DNA from: an uncultured Aliarcobacter sp.
GTDB taxonomy: Bacteria; Campylobacterota; Campylobacteria; Campylobacterales; Arcobacteraceae
Length of the DNA stretch: 14,857 bases
Direction of reading: 5' to 3'
Assembly: GCA_947629065.1 (NCBI GenBank)
Contig: CANRCH010000031.1
Location: 1 to 14,857 of the forward strand
Shown: in pieces, positions 7,757 through 14,638 of the stretch
Layout of the letters: each line of letters begins with the position of its first letter
How positions within the stretch are numbered: the first letter of the stretch is position 1
Notes under the pieces: generated by a model
Database searches by the model: none
Seen by the model: only the letters and a program-made list of their open reading frames with translations
Told to the model about the DNA's origin: nothing
Translations under genes and position numbers: made by a program

Positions 7757-7790
7757 AAAAAAAAGGGTGTATGATTAACATACACCCTTT
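7757..7790 (-). terminator. Intrinsic terminator between rpmA and obgE
   Basis: On the minus strand a 12-base perfect stem (AAAGGGTGTATG / CATACACCCTTT, 7762-7790, 5-base loop) is followed at once by eight T (7764-7757, partly shared with the stem) and a further T-rich run. This is a classical rho-independent terminator for rplU-rpmA. It ends only about 16 bases before the obgE ATG, leaving no room for a promoter in between. obgE-proB-fmt must then rely on read-through or on a promoter inside or upstream of rpmA. Confidence 0.85.
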
Positions 7791-7812
7791 AAAAAATATC
7801 TAAAAGTTTAGC

Positions 7813-8067
7813 TTACGCTTCGTAAACTGAAACTTTTTTTCTTTTTTTATCTTTAATTTCAAATTTAACAACACCGTCAATTAAAGAATAGATTGTATGA
7901 TCTTTACCCATACCTACATTGTTTCCTAAATGAACTTTAGTTCCTCTTTGTCTTATGATGATATTTCCAGCTCTTACAACTTCACCACCATATTTTTTAA
8001 CACCAAGTCTTTTTCCTATCGAGTCTCTATTATTCTGAGTACTACCTTGACCTTTTTTGTGAGCCAT
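7813..8067 (-). CDS. rpmA: 50S ribosomal protein L27
   Basis: L27, 84 residues, near the peptidyl transferase centre. The start [16 protein letters not shown] and the [10 protein letters not shown]...[27 protein letters not shown] core match the family closely. The N-terminus is short, with no cleavable extension of the Firmicutes type. A TAGGAG ribosome binding site lies 7 bases before the ATG. It follows rplU by 26 bases as the second gene of the usual L21-L27 pair and precedes a strong terminator. Confidence 0.98.
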   Translation of the reverse strand: MAHKKGQGSTQNNRDSIGKRLGVKKYGGEVVRAGNIIIRQRGTKVHLGNNVGMGKDHTIYSLIDGVVKFEIKDKKRKKVSVYEA

Positions 8068-8093
8068 AATTTTTCTCCTATAATAATTTTAGC

Positions 8094-8411
8094 TTAAGCA
8101 GCTATTTTTGTAATTTTAACTTTTGTGAAGCTTTTTCTAAATCCTCTTTTAAGTTTAGAGTCTTTTCTTCTTCTTTTTTTGTAAATAACAACTTTTCTAT
8201 CTCTATTTACACCTGTTCCATCTAAAACAACAACTGCTTCTACTTTTGCACCTTTAACTGCATCAGCTGTTTTTAACTCACCGTTGTTTACAGCTAAAAT
8301 ATCTGTAAATTCGATTGTTTCTTTTGCAGCTTTTCCTGTGTAATCAATATCAATAATATCACCTTCTGATACTTTATATTGTTTTCCACCAGTTTTTATA
8401 ATTGCGTACAT
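8094..8411 (-). CDS. rplU: 50S ribosomal protein L21
   Basis: L21, 105 residues. The start at 8409-8411 ([14 protein letters not shown]) is chosen because it is the invariant beginning of the family and has AGAGGAAG just upstream. An in-frame ATG 16 codons earlier (8459) would add an unrelated [11 protein letters not shown] stretch and lacks a good ribosome binding site. The basic [23 protein letters not shown] tail is typical rRNA-binding sequence. It lies 108 bases after dnaG on the same strand and is paired with rpmA. Confidence 0.98.
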   Translation of the reverse strand: MYAIIKTGGKQYKVSEGDIIDIDYTGKAAKETIEFTDILAVNNGELKTADAVKGAKVEAVVVLDGTGVNRDRKVVIYKKRRRKDSKLKRGFRKSFTKVKITKIAA

Positions 8412-8519
8412 CTTTACTTCCTCTATTTTCTTTATATGCATAAGTTGGGATTTTTTCATACAACTTCTATTTTTCGAACGTGAATAATATCTAAGATTTT
8501 ATTAAACTTTCTTTAATCT
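8412..8519 (-). promoter_or_regulatory. rplU upstream region with possible promoter and leader hairpin
   Basis: This 108-base gap lies between the dnaG stop and rplU. On the minus strand a TATTAT (8489-8484) could be a -10 box, giving a leader of roughly 65 bases. Within that leader, arms AAGTTG/CAACTT (8442-8447 and 8461-8466) could form a small hairpin with a 13-base loop. No clear -35 box, terminator or known r-protein operator is recognisable. The alternative is simple read-through from dnaG. Confidence 0.3.
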
Positions 8520-10151
8520 TTATGAATTATTTACAAGTTTTCCTTTTTTTAGCAAATTAAGCTTATCTTTTATTTTTTTAATCTCATTTGCTTTCTCTTT
8601 AAAAGGTAAATCATTATTAAAACTAACTGCTAATAATCTATTTTGATAATGCTTATGAACTAAAACCAAAAGTTCATTTTTTAATCTCTCTTCATCATAG
8701 CTTTCTAATCTATCATTTAAAGTTATCTTATTTAATCTGTTGTCATTTAAATCTTGAAGTAAAATCTCAAACTCTTCCTTATGATACTCAAACATTGTTG
8801 AATCTACAATATCTAAAACCATATCAAGCATATTTGGATTTTCTATAATAGATTTTAAGATACAAAGTTCTGCTATATCAATTTTTACTAACTCAACTTC
8901 ATTTCTTCTTTGTTTTGTATTTGAAGTTTTAATTAAAGTCTCTCTAATATTTAGTTTTTGTGCTAAATATCTTTTATACTCATCTTGATTTAAACTTGAA
9001 AGAGATTTTAAAAACTCATTTGCTTCATCTAAAGCTTTTTGTTTTTGTATAGGTTCATTTAAACTATATTGTGAAACTATATAATCTATACAAAATGGGA
9101 TAAAATCTTGTGGATTTGAGAAAATATTATGAAGTTGTTCTATTTTTCCATCTTTTACCATATCAGCTGGATCTAAACCATTTTCAAAAATCACAACTCC
9201 ACCATCAAAACCATTTTGTCCTAATAGTATTGATGCTTTAAAAGCTGCATTTAATCCTGCCTTATCTCCATCATAAGCTAAAATTACTCTTGGTTCACCT
9301 CTTCTTAAAAGTGGTAAATGTTCTAATGTAAGTGCCGTTCCTAAAGTTGCAACTGCTGTATTAAACCTTGCTTGATGAAGCATTATTACATCTAAATAAC
9401 CCTCACAAACTATTATTTGCTTTGTTTTATAGATTCTCTCTTTTGCTAAGTGGTAACCATATAGCAGTTTTGATTTATTAAAAAACCTTGTTTGAGGTGA
9501 GTTTACATATTTTGCATTGTGGTTTGTTACAGTTCTTCCACCAAAACCTACAAGCTTTCCTGTTATTGTATATATTGGGAACATTACTCTTTCTATAAAT
9601 CTTGAGTAAAGCCCATTTTCACCTCTATCAATTATTCCATACTCTATTGCATCATTTAAATTATAGTGATTTGATTTCAAAAAATTCAAAGTATCATTTG
9701 AACTACTAGCATATCCTATTTCAAACTTTTCAATTGAAAAATCTGAAATTCCCCTACTTTTAATATATTCCTGCATAGAGTTATTTGAGTTAAAGTTTTT
9801 TTGGAAAAATCTTTTTGTATCTTCTATTACTTTTGAATCTAATTTTTTTTCATTTGTATTTTCATACTCTAAAGTAAAGTTATAACTACTTGCAAGTTTT
9901 TCAATAGCTTCAGGATATGAAAGCTTTTCATACTCCATTAAGAATTTTATACTATCTCCACCAACTCCACACCCAAAACAGTGATATATTTGCTTTGCAG
10001 GACTTACAACAAATGATGGAGTATCTTCACCATGAAAGGGGCAACAAGCTTTAAAGTTTGCACCACTTTTTTTTAAATCTATATATTGAGAGATTACATC
10101 AACAACATCAAGGTAGTTTTTTAAATTTTCAATTGACTCTTTTCTTATCAT
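8520..10151 (-). CDS. dnaG: DNA primase
   Basis: Makes RNA primers at the replication fork; 543 residues (581 in E. coli). The CHC2 zinc-binding domain uses C37, H40, C58 and C61 (CCPFH and CFGC). The RNA polymerase core follows (YGIIDRG... VGFGGRTV...KYVNSPQT). The TOPRIM metal site shows EGYLD from E250 and DGDKAG from D294. A C-terminal helical region (about 400-543) would bind the DnaB helicase. The ATG at 10149-10151 gives the MIRKESIENL start expected for the group, yet no Shine-Dalgarno sequence precedes it. A divergent gene begins 75 bases away. Confidence 0.97.
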   Translation of the reverse strand: MIRKESIENLKNYLDVVDVISQYIDLKKSGANFKACCPFHGEDTPSFVVSPAKQIYHCFGCGVGGDSIKFLMEYEKLSYPEAIEKLASSYNFTLEYENTNEKKLDSKVIEDTKRFFQKNFNSNNSMQEYIKSRGISDFSIEKFEIGYASSSNDTLNFLKSNHYNLNDAIEYGIIDRGENGLYSRFIERVMFPIYTITGKLVGFGGRTVTNHNAKYVNSPQTRFFNKSKLLYGYHLAKERIYKTKQIIVCEGYLDVIMLHQARFNTAVATLGTALTLEHLPLLRRGEPRVILAYDGDKAGLNAAFKASILLGQNGFDGGVVIFENGLDPADMVKDGKIEQLHNIFSNPQDFIPFCIDYIVSQYSLNEPIQKQKALDEANEFLKSLSSLNQDEYKRYLAQKLNIRETLIKTSNTKQRRNEVELVKIDIAELCILKSIIENPNMLDMVLDIVDSTMFEYHKEEFEILLQDLNDNRLNKITLNDRLESYDEERLKNELLVLVHKHYQNRLLAVSFNNDLPFKEKANEIKKIKDKLNLLKKGKLVNNS

Positions 10152-10226
10152 TTTGCAATTGTACTACTTTATTATTTTATATGTACTTTTATGTTAATAT
10201 CTTCCATCTTTTTAAAAAGGTTTTTC
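10152..10226. promoter_or_regulatory. Divergent promoter region dnaG / LapB-like gene
   Basis: This is a 75-base AT-rich gap. Toward dnaG (minus strand) there are TATAAA-like and TACAAT (in TAGTACAAT) -10 candidates close to the ATG, so the dnaG leader would be very short or absent. Toward the plus-strand gene, TTGCAA (10153-10158) and TTATAT (10177-10182) could form a promoter with an 18-base spacer. All are weak matches and none is decisive. Confidence 0.3.
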
Positions 10227-11276
10227 TTGGATAATCTAGTTATTGAGTATAGAGATCCTATATTAGGTGTAATTTTAGTTGTTGCAGTTGTTTTTTTTAT
10301 ATCTTTTTTTACATACTCTTATGGTATTTATAAAGAAAAAAGAGCTAGAAAAGATTATAGAAAACTATCACTTAGATTTGAACTTGGAAACTTAAAAGAA
10401 AACGACTATGTAAATCTATACAAAACTTACAATCTTCCTTTTGATACTATTTTACTTCTAGCATCTAGTAGCCTTCATAAAGGTGATTATAATAAAGCAA
10501 TATCAATTTATCTTTCACTTTTAGAACATGTAAAAGATAGAGTTAAAAAAGAGGAGCTTTTAGAACTTTTAGGAAATACATATTTTAAAGGTGGATTTTT
10601 ACAAAGATCAAAAGATGTTTTTCTAAAAATTTTAAAATTTTCTCCTAGAAATAAAAATGTTTTAAGAAATTTAATGCTTGTAAATGACAAGCTAAAAGAT
10701 TATAAAAAATCTTTAGAAATTTGTGAAGCTTTAAATGAATTAAATGTAGATATAGCTTTGGATTTAGAGTACTATAAAGGTCAAATAATATTAAATGATT
10801 CACTTTTAAGTATTGAAAAAAGAGCATCATTACTAAAAGAAATTTACCAAAATAGCCAAAATCTTGAAAGAGTTTATATCTCATTTTTACTACAATTTGA
10901 TAAAAAAGAGTTTTGGAAAAATATAGATAGCTTTAATTTAAAAAATATTATTGATATTTTATGGTTTCAAAGAAAAGAGGATTTGGATTTTGAAGCTATA
11001 AAAAACAATATCTTTTTAATTGAGCTTTATAGTGCAAAAAACTACTATGATTTAGCTTCTAGTAGCAGTGATTTTAATCTTGACATTTTAATACTTTTAA
11101 ATAAAAATGGTAAATATTCACAAGCTTCACTAAATTTTGAGTTTATTTGCAAATCATGTAAACATTCTCATCCATTTTCTGAAAATAGATGTCCAAACTG
11201 TAACAATTTGCTAAGTATGGAAGTAAAACACCATCTTTGTAAAGCTTTTTTTGAAACAAATCAATCTTTACAATAG
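10227..11276 (+). CDS. LapB/YciM-like membrane-anchored TPR protein with zinc domain
   Basis: A 349-residue protein when started at TTG 10227, which has AAAAAGG (10214-10220) 6 bases upstream. The in-frame ATG at 10191 has no ribosome binding site. One N-terminal membrane helix (about 12-30) is followed by a basic KEKRARKDYRK stretch, so the bulk should face the cytoplasm. Helical TPR-like repeats run from about 65 to 290 (for example GDYNKAISIYLSLLEHV and GGFLQRSKDVFLKILKFSP). The C-terminus has four cysteines, C308, C311, C322 and C325, spaced C-x2-C-x10-C-x2-C. This is the order and spacing of E. coli LapB, which links LpxC to FtsH proteolysis. A gene of this type sits near dnaG and rnc in Campylobacter as I recall. 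Orthology to LapB is inference from architecture; TPRs are common. Confidence 0.7.
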   Translation: MDNLVIEYRDPILGVILVVAVVFFISFFTYSYGIYKEKRARKDYRKLSLRFELGNLKENDYVNLYKTYNLPFDTILLLASSSLHKGDYNKAISIYLSLLEHVKDRVKKEELLELLGNTYFKGGFLQRSKDVFLKILKFSPRNKNVLRNLMLVNDKLKDYKKSLEICEALNELNVDIALDLEYYKGQIILNDSLLSIEKRASLLKEIYQNSQNLERVYISFLLQFDKKEFWKNIDSFNLKNIIDILWFQRKEDLDFEAIKNNIFLIELYSAKNYYDLASSSSDFNLDILILLNKNGKYSQASLNFEFICKSCKHSHPFSENRCPNCNNLLSMEVKHHLCKAFFETNQSLQ

Positions 11277-11299
11277 TTTAAAATATTTTTTTGCTATAC

Positions 11300-11322
11300 T
11301 ATAATTTAAATTTTAAAAGGAG
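11300..11322 (+). promoter_or_regulatory. rnc promoter -10 box and ribosome binding site
   Basis: A perfect TATAAT at 11300-11305 follows a T-rich stretch and TTGCTATAC. An AAAAGGAG at 11315-11322 lies 6 bases before the TTG start of rnc. Transcription would begin near 11312. The -35 region is T/A-rich without TTGACA, as usual in this phylum. It gives rnc-aroC-peptidase its own start, separate from the TPR gene. Confidence 0.55.
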
Positions 11323-11328
11323 TATATT

Positions 11329-12009
11329 TTGAGTGATTATTCAAAACTTGAAAAGTGTTTGGATTATCAGTTTAAAGATAAAAATCTGATAATCGAAGCA
11401 CTTACGCACAAAAGTTTCAAAAAACCGTATAATAACGAAAGATTAGAGTTTTTAGGAGATGCTGTTTTAAACTTGATTGTTGGGGAGTATCTATTTAAGA
11501 AATTCCCAAAATCAAATGAGGGAGAGCTTAGTAAAATAAGAGCCAGTTTAGTTAATGAAACAGGTTTTACAAAACTTGCAAACGAAATAAATCTTGGTAA
11601 CTATATTTTTATATCAAACGCAGAAGAGAGAAACAAAGGAAGAACAAAATCTTCTATTTTATCTGATGCTTTTGAAGCAATTATGGGAGCAATTTATTTA
11701 GAAAGTGGTTTAGAAACTTTAAAACCAATAATTCTAAAACTTCTTGAAGAGTCTTACGACAAAATAAACCTTGATGTACTTTTTAGTGATTATAAAACAG
11801 CACTTCAAGAGATAACTCAAGCAAAATTTGCTTCAATTCCTGAGTATATTATTGAGGGTTCTTATGGACCTGATCATAAAAAAGAGTTTGAAGTATCTAT
11901 AAAAATAGATGGAAAAACTTATGGAAGTGCAACAGGAAAAAGCAAAAAACTAGCACAACAAGCTGTTGCAAAAATTGCTATTGATAAATTAAATGAGGAA
12001 GAGAATTGA
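11329..12009 (+). CDS. rnc: Ribonuclease III
   Basis: Double-strand-specific endoribonuclease for rRNA and mRNA processing; 226 residues, the same length as E. coli RNase III. The signature [12 protein letters not shown] (36-47) provides E37, E40 and D44. E64, D113 and E116 (in [13 protein letters not shown]) complete the metal site. The double-stranded RNA binding domain runs from about 155 to 222 and ends in [19 protein letters not shown]. The start is TTG, chosen for its ribosome binding site and the aligned N-terminus. Its TGA overlaps the TTG of aroC by 3 bases (TTGA). In Campylobacter, as I recall, rnhA lies just upstream of rnc; here it is absent. Confidence 0.97.
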   Translation: MSDYSKLEKCLDYQFKDKNLIIEALTHKSFKKPYNNERLEFLGDAVLNLIVGEYLFKKFPKSNEGELSKIRASLVNETGFTKLANEINLGNYIFISNAEERNKGRTKSSILSDAFEAIMGAIYLESGLETLKPIILKLLEESYDKINLDVLFSDYKTALQEITQAKFASIPEYIIEGSYGPDHKKEFEVSIKIDGKTYGSATGKSKKLAQQAVAKIAIDKLNEEEN

Positions 12010-13082
12010 ATAGTTTTGGACATAGATTTAGGTTTTCTACTTTTGGAGAATCGCACGGTGTTGCACTTGGATGTATAGTTGATGGTGTTCCAGCTGGACT
12101 AAAAATTGATTTAGATTTTATTCAAAGTGAGATGAATAGAAGAAAACCAGGACAAAATGAGTTTGCAACAAAAAGAAATGAAGGCGATAAAGTAGAGATT
12201 TTAAGTGGAGTTTTTGAAGGACTTAGTACAGGAACAAGTATTGCTATGATTATTTATAATGAAAATCAAAAATCAAGTGATTACTCAAATATAAAAGATT
12301 TGTTTCGCCCAGGTCATGCTGATTTTACATATTTTAATAAATATGGAATAAGAGATTATAGAGGTGGTGGAAGAAGTAGTGCTAGAGAAACAAGTGCTAG
12401 AGTTGCAGCTGGGGCAATTGCAAAACTACTTTTAAATGAACTTGATATAAAAGTACAAAGTGGAATTTGTGCAATAGATGGAATTGAATCAAATAACTTT
12501 GACTTTTCATATGTAGCAAACAGCCCAATATATGCACTTGATAAGAGTGTTGAAGAGTTGCAAAAACAAGCTATTTTAGATGCAAAAAACTCTCACAATA
12601 GTGTTGGTGGGACTGCACTTATAAATGTAAAAAATTGCCCAATTGGTCTTGGTGAACCAATTTATTATAAATTAGATTCTCAAATTGCAAATGCCATGAT
12701 GGGAATAAATGCTGTAAAAGCTGTTGAAATTGGTGATGGAATATTAGCTTCTAAAGTAAAAGGTTATGACAACAACGACCAAATAAGAAAAACTGGATTT
12801 AAAACAAATCATAGTGGCGGAATCTTAGGTGGAATCTCAAATGGAGATGATATAAATGTAAAAGTGCATTTTAAAGCAACTCCATCAATTTTTATAGAGC
12901 AAGGTACAGTTGATATTTATGGAAATGAAGTTGAGTGTAAACTTAAAGGTAGACACGACCCTTGTGTGGCTGTGCGAGGAAGCGTGGTTGCTGAATCTAT
13001 GATGGCAATAGTTCTTGCTGATTTACTACTACTTAATATGTCATCAAAAGTTGAAAATATTAAAAAAGTCTATGTTAAATAG
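12006..13082 (+). CDS. aroC: Chorismate synthase
   Basis: Last step of the shikimate pathway: EPSP to chorismate, needing reduced FMN. The 358 residues match the family (361 in E. coli). Signatures are FGESHG (13-18), RPGHADFTY, the [23 protein letters not shown] block, [10 protein letters not shown] and a C-terminal [12 protein letters not shown]. The start is TTG at 12006, overlapping the rnc stop, with GAGG 7-10 bases upstream inside rnc. The last 11 bases overlap the next gene. No other aromatic amino acid gene is nearby. Confidence 0.97.
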   Translation: MNSFGHRFRFSTFGESHGVALGCIVDGVPAGLKIDLDFIQSEMNRRKPGQNEFATKRNEGDKVEILSGVFEGLSTGTSIAMIIYNENQKSSDYSNIKDLFRPGHADFTYFNKYGIRDYRGGGRSSARETSARVAAGAIAKLLLNELDIKVQSGICAIDGIESNNFDFSYVANSPIYALDKSVEELQKQAILDAKNSHNSVGGTALINVKNCPIGLGEPIYYKLDSQIANAMMGINAVKAVEIGDGILASKVKGYDNNDQIRKTGFKTNHSGGILGGISNGDDINVKVHFKATPSIFIEQGTVDIYGNEVECKLKGRHDPCVAVRGSVVAESMMAIVLADLLLLNMSSKVENIKKVYVK

Positions 13083-13830
13083 ACTTTTTTTAACTCTTTT
13101 TTTATTTTCTAACTACTCTACTTTTGCTAATGAAAAAATAGAAAAACTACTCAAATCTTATCCTGATACTTTAGAAAAATATGAAAATAACTACATCTAC
13201 TTTAAAGATGGAACAAAATTAATTTATGATGATTATATAGAAAAGAAAACCTATGAAGAGTTACTAAATAGTGCAAGTATAAAAGATATGCTTGAAGATG
13301 ATTATTTAAGTATTAATTATGATGAAAATTTCAAACCAAAAGTGAACTTTAACCCTGGAAGAGTTAGAAATCAAGAGTTTTTTGAAAAAATGTATGGAGA
13401 CTCAAAAAAAAATATAGAAAAAAATCTTGTAAAAATTAAGTGGCTTGAAAATAGTCAAAACAGAACTCTTTTAGTAACAAAAATAAATGGCGTAGATAAA
13501 AAACTACAAGAAGTTTCAAAAGAGCTTGATAAACTTCCAAAAGAGTTGAAAAAATATGTTTTAAATCCAAGTGGAACATACAATTTTAGAAAAATAAAAG
13601 CTACAAATAGATTAAGTCTTCATAGTTTTGCAATTTCAATTGATATAAATTTAGCATATTCAAACTACTGGCTTTGGAATAAACAATCTAAAGGAAAATT
13701 TTCGTATAGAAACTCTATTCCTAAAGAGATTGTGGAAATATTCGAAAAATATGGTTTTATTTGGGGCGGGAAATGGTATCACTACGATACTATGCATTTT
13801 GAGTATAGACCTGAGCTTTTGATGGATTAG
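13072..13830 (+). CDS. Exported M15-type (VanY/CwlK-like) zinc peptidase
   Basis: A 252-residue protein predicted to be secreted to the periplasm and to cut peptidoglycan peptides. The ATG at 13072 is chosen because it starts a signal peptide ([19 protein letters not shown], cleavage after residue 19); earlier in-frame codons lie inside aroC. The catalytic domain is C-terminal: S182-L-H184-x6-D191 and D239-x2-H242-F-E supply the zinc ligands H184, D191 and H242 and the acidic residue D239. The WGGKW and MHFEYRP context resembles the M15C/Peptidase_M15_4 group. Residues 20-165 match nothing I recognise and are charged and helical. The gene overlaps aroC by 11 bases with only a weak ribosome binding site, so translation is probably coupled. 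Exact cleavage specificity (D-Ala-D-Ala or L-Ala-D-Glu) is unknown. Confidence 0.8.
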   Translation: MLNRLFLTLFLFSNYSTFANEKIEKLLKSYPDTLEKYENNYIYFKDGTKLIYDDYIEKKTYEELLNSASIKDMLEDDYLSINYDENFKPKVNFNPGRVRNQEFFEKMYGDSKKNIEKNLVKIKWLENSQNRTLLVTKINGVDKKLQEVSKELDKLPKELKKYVLNPSGTYNFRKIKATNRLSLHSFAISIDINLAYSNYWLWNKQSKGKFSYRNSIPKEIVEIFEKYGFIWGGKWYHYDTMHFEYRPELLMD

Positions 13831-13858
13831 GATTTTGCCTAAAATATTTTGATACAAT

Positions 13859-14143
13859 TCAAAATCTATCTTTTAATTTTTTATAAATTTTATCTTTCTC
13901 TCTTTTTCCAACACTTAGAACTAAAATAACAATTTCTTTATCTTTAACTTCATAAGCAAGTCTATAACCAGCCGTTCTTAGTTTTATTTTATAAACATTT
14001 TCATATCCACTAAGTTTGTCTTTTTCTACTTTTGGATTTTCAAGTCTTTCTTCTAATTTTTTTTTGAATTGCTCTTTTATAGTAGAGCCTAGTTTTCCCC
14101 ACTCTTTTAGAGCTTTTGGCATAAACTCAAGATTATAAGTCAT
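13859..14143 (-). CDS. relE: RelE-family mRNA endonuclease toxin
   Basis: A 94-residue toxin that would enter the ribosomal A site and cut mRNA. It aligns along its whole length with E. coli RelE as I recall it (ALKEWGKLGSTIKEQFKKKL, then VYKIKLRTAGYRLAYEV and VLSVGKRE). The residues implicated in RelE catalysis are present at the same numbers: K52, K54, R61, R81 and Y87. It should therefore be active. It overlaps the antitoxin gene by 11 bases and has only a poor ribosome binding site, the usual arrangement that keeps toxin below antitoxin. It converges with the M15 peptidase gene, 28 bases apart. Confidence 0.93.
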   Translation of the reverse strand: MTYNLEFMPKALKEWGKLGSTIKEQFKKKLEERLENPKVEKDKLSGYENVYKIKLRTAGYRLAYEVKDKEIVILVLSVGKREKDKIYKKLKDRF

Positions 14144-14384
14144 CTAAACTCACTTTAATTGGTTTTTCATCACTATTTAAAGCTTTTTCAACTTCAAGTG
14201 AAAGATAATAATCATCTATAATCTCTATCATTTTTTCATAAATTTTACTAGGAACTAAATAAGCACTAGGAATATTATGATTTAATATTGCTACAACTTC
14301 ATTATTTGCATCGTTTAGTAATTGCGTAGGAGATTTTTTGAGTTCTGTGATACTTGCACTATAATTTGCTAAAATTGCTTGCAT
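14133..14384 (-). CDS. StbD/Phd-YefM-type antitoxin
   Basis: An 83-residue antitoxin to the RelE toxin. The N-terminal part (MQAILANYSASITELKKSP, then VVAILNHNIPSAYLVP) is the Phd/YefM fold that dimerises and binds DNA, closest in my memory to StbD of the StbDE plasmid stability pair. The C-terminal part (about 55-83) is charged and likely unfolded until it wraps the toxin. A Phd-type antitoxin with a RelE-type toxin is a known mix. AAGGA (14391-14395) lies 6 bases before the ATG. The complex probably represses its own promoter, directly upstream. Confidence 0.88.
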   Translation of the reverse strand: MQAILANYSASITELKKSPTQLLNDANNEVVAILNHNIPSAYLVPSKIYEKMIEIIDDYYLSLEVEKALNSDEKPIKVSLDDL

Positions 14385-14410
14385 TTTAAATCCTTAATTA
14401 AATATGAAAT

Positions 14411-14440
14411 ATTATACTAAATATAGTATCTTTTTGTCAA
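14411..14440 (-). promoter_or_regulatory. Toxin-antitoxin promoter with embedded operator
   Basis: On the minus strand a consensus TTGACA (14440-14435) and a consensus TATAAT (14416-14411) are separated by 18 bases. A palindrome with 6-base arms ATACTA/TAGTAT (14414-14429) lies in the spacer and overlaps the -10 box, where a bound antitoxin-toxin complex would block RNA polymerase. Transcription would start near 14404, about 20 bases before the antitoxin ATG. This is the only perfect -35/-10 pair I noticed in the window. Confidence 0.8.
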
Positions 14441-14638
14441 ATTTTTTTATAAAATAAAAATAACATAAAAACTAAAGATTTATTATTTAAATATTTTTTT
14501 AAGAAATTTTAAACTGACATTGTTACTATCATAAGTAATTTACCTATATAGCTCTTCTATTTGCATACCGTTTCCTTTGTTTTTAAACTAATTTGAAAAA
14601 ATATCAACAATTATCTGTGTCAAGAATGTGTCAAATAC
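14441..14638. other. AT-rich stretch without a convincing gene
   Basis: About 200 bases between the toxin-antitoxin promoter and the flagellin remnant contain no convincing gene. On the minus strand an AAAGGA followed by ATG at 14566-14564 opens an 8-residue frame (MQIEELYR, stop at 14540-14542). The good ribosome binding site and short frame suggest either the start of a lost gene or a leader peptide. Confidence 0.4.
14616..14634. repeat. Tandem TGTGTCAA direct repeat
   Basis: Two identical 8-base units (14616-14623 and 14627-14634) lie 11 bases apart, about one helical turn, just after the end of the flagellin remnant. On the minus strand they read TTGACACA twice. They could be a protein-binding site, paired -35-like boxes, or chance. 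Confidence 0.45.

Noticed and set aside
7580..7774. Plus-strand proline-rich open frame opposite obgE
   Set aside because: It is the antisense image of the glycine-rich Obg N-terminus and has no ribosome binding site or family match.
7741..7785. Longer ObgE start 15 codons upstream
   Set aside because: The extra codons run through the terminator hairpin and do not resemble the conserved Obg N-terminus; ATG 7740 has a proper ribosome binding site.
10508..10884. Two minus-strand open frames inside the TPR gene
   Set aside because: They are low-complexity antisense frames typical of AT-rich coding sequence, without start signals.
13827..13842. Terminator between the M15 peptidase and relE
   Set aside because: Only a 5-base TTAGG/CCTAA stem with no T run on either strand; too weak to call.
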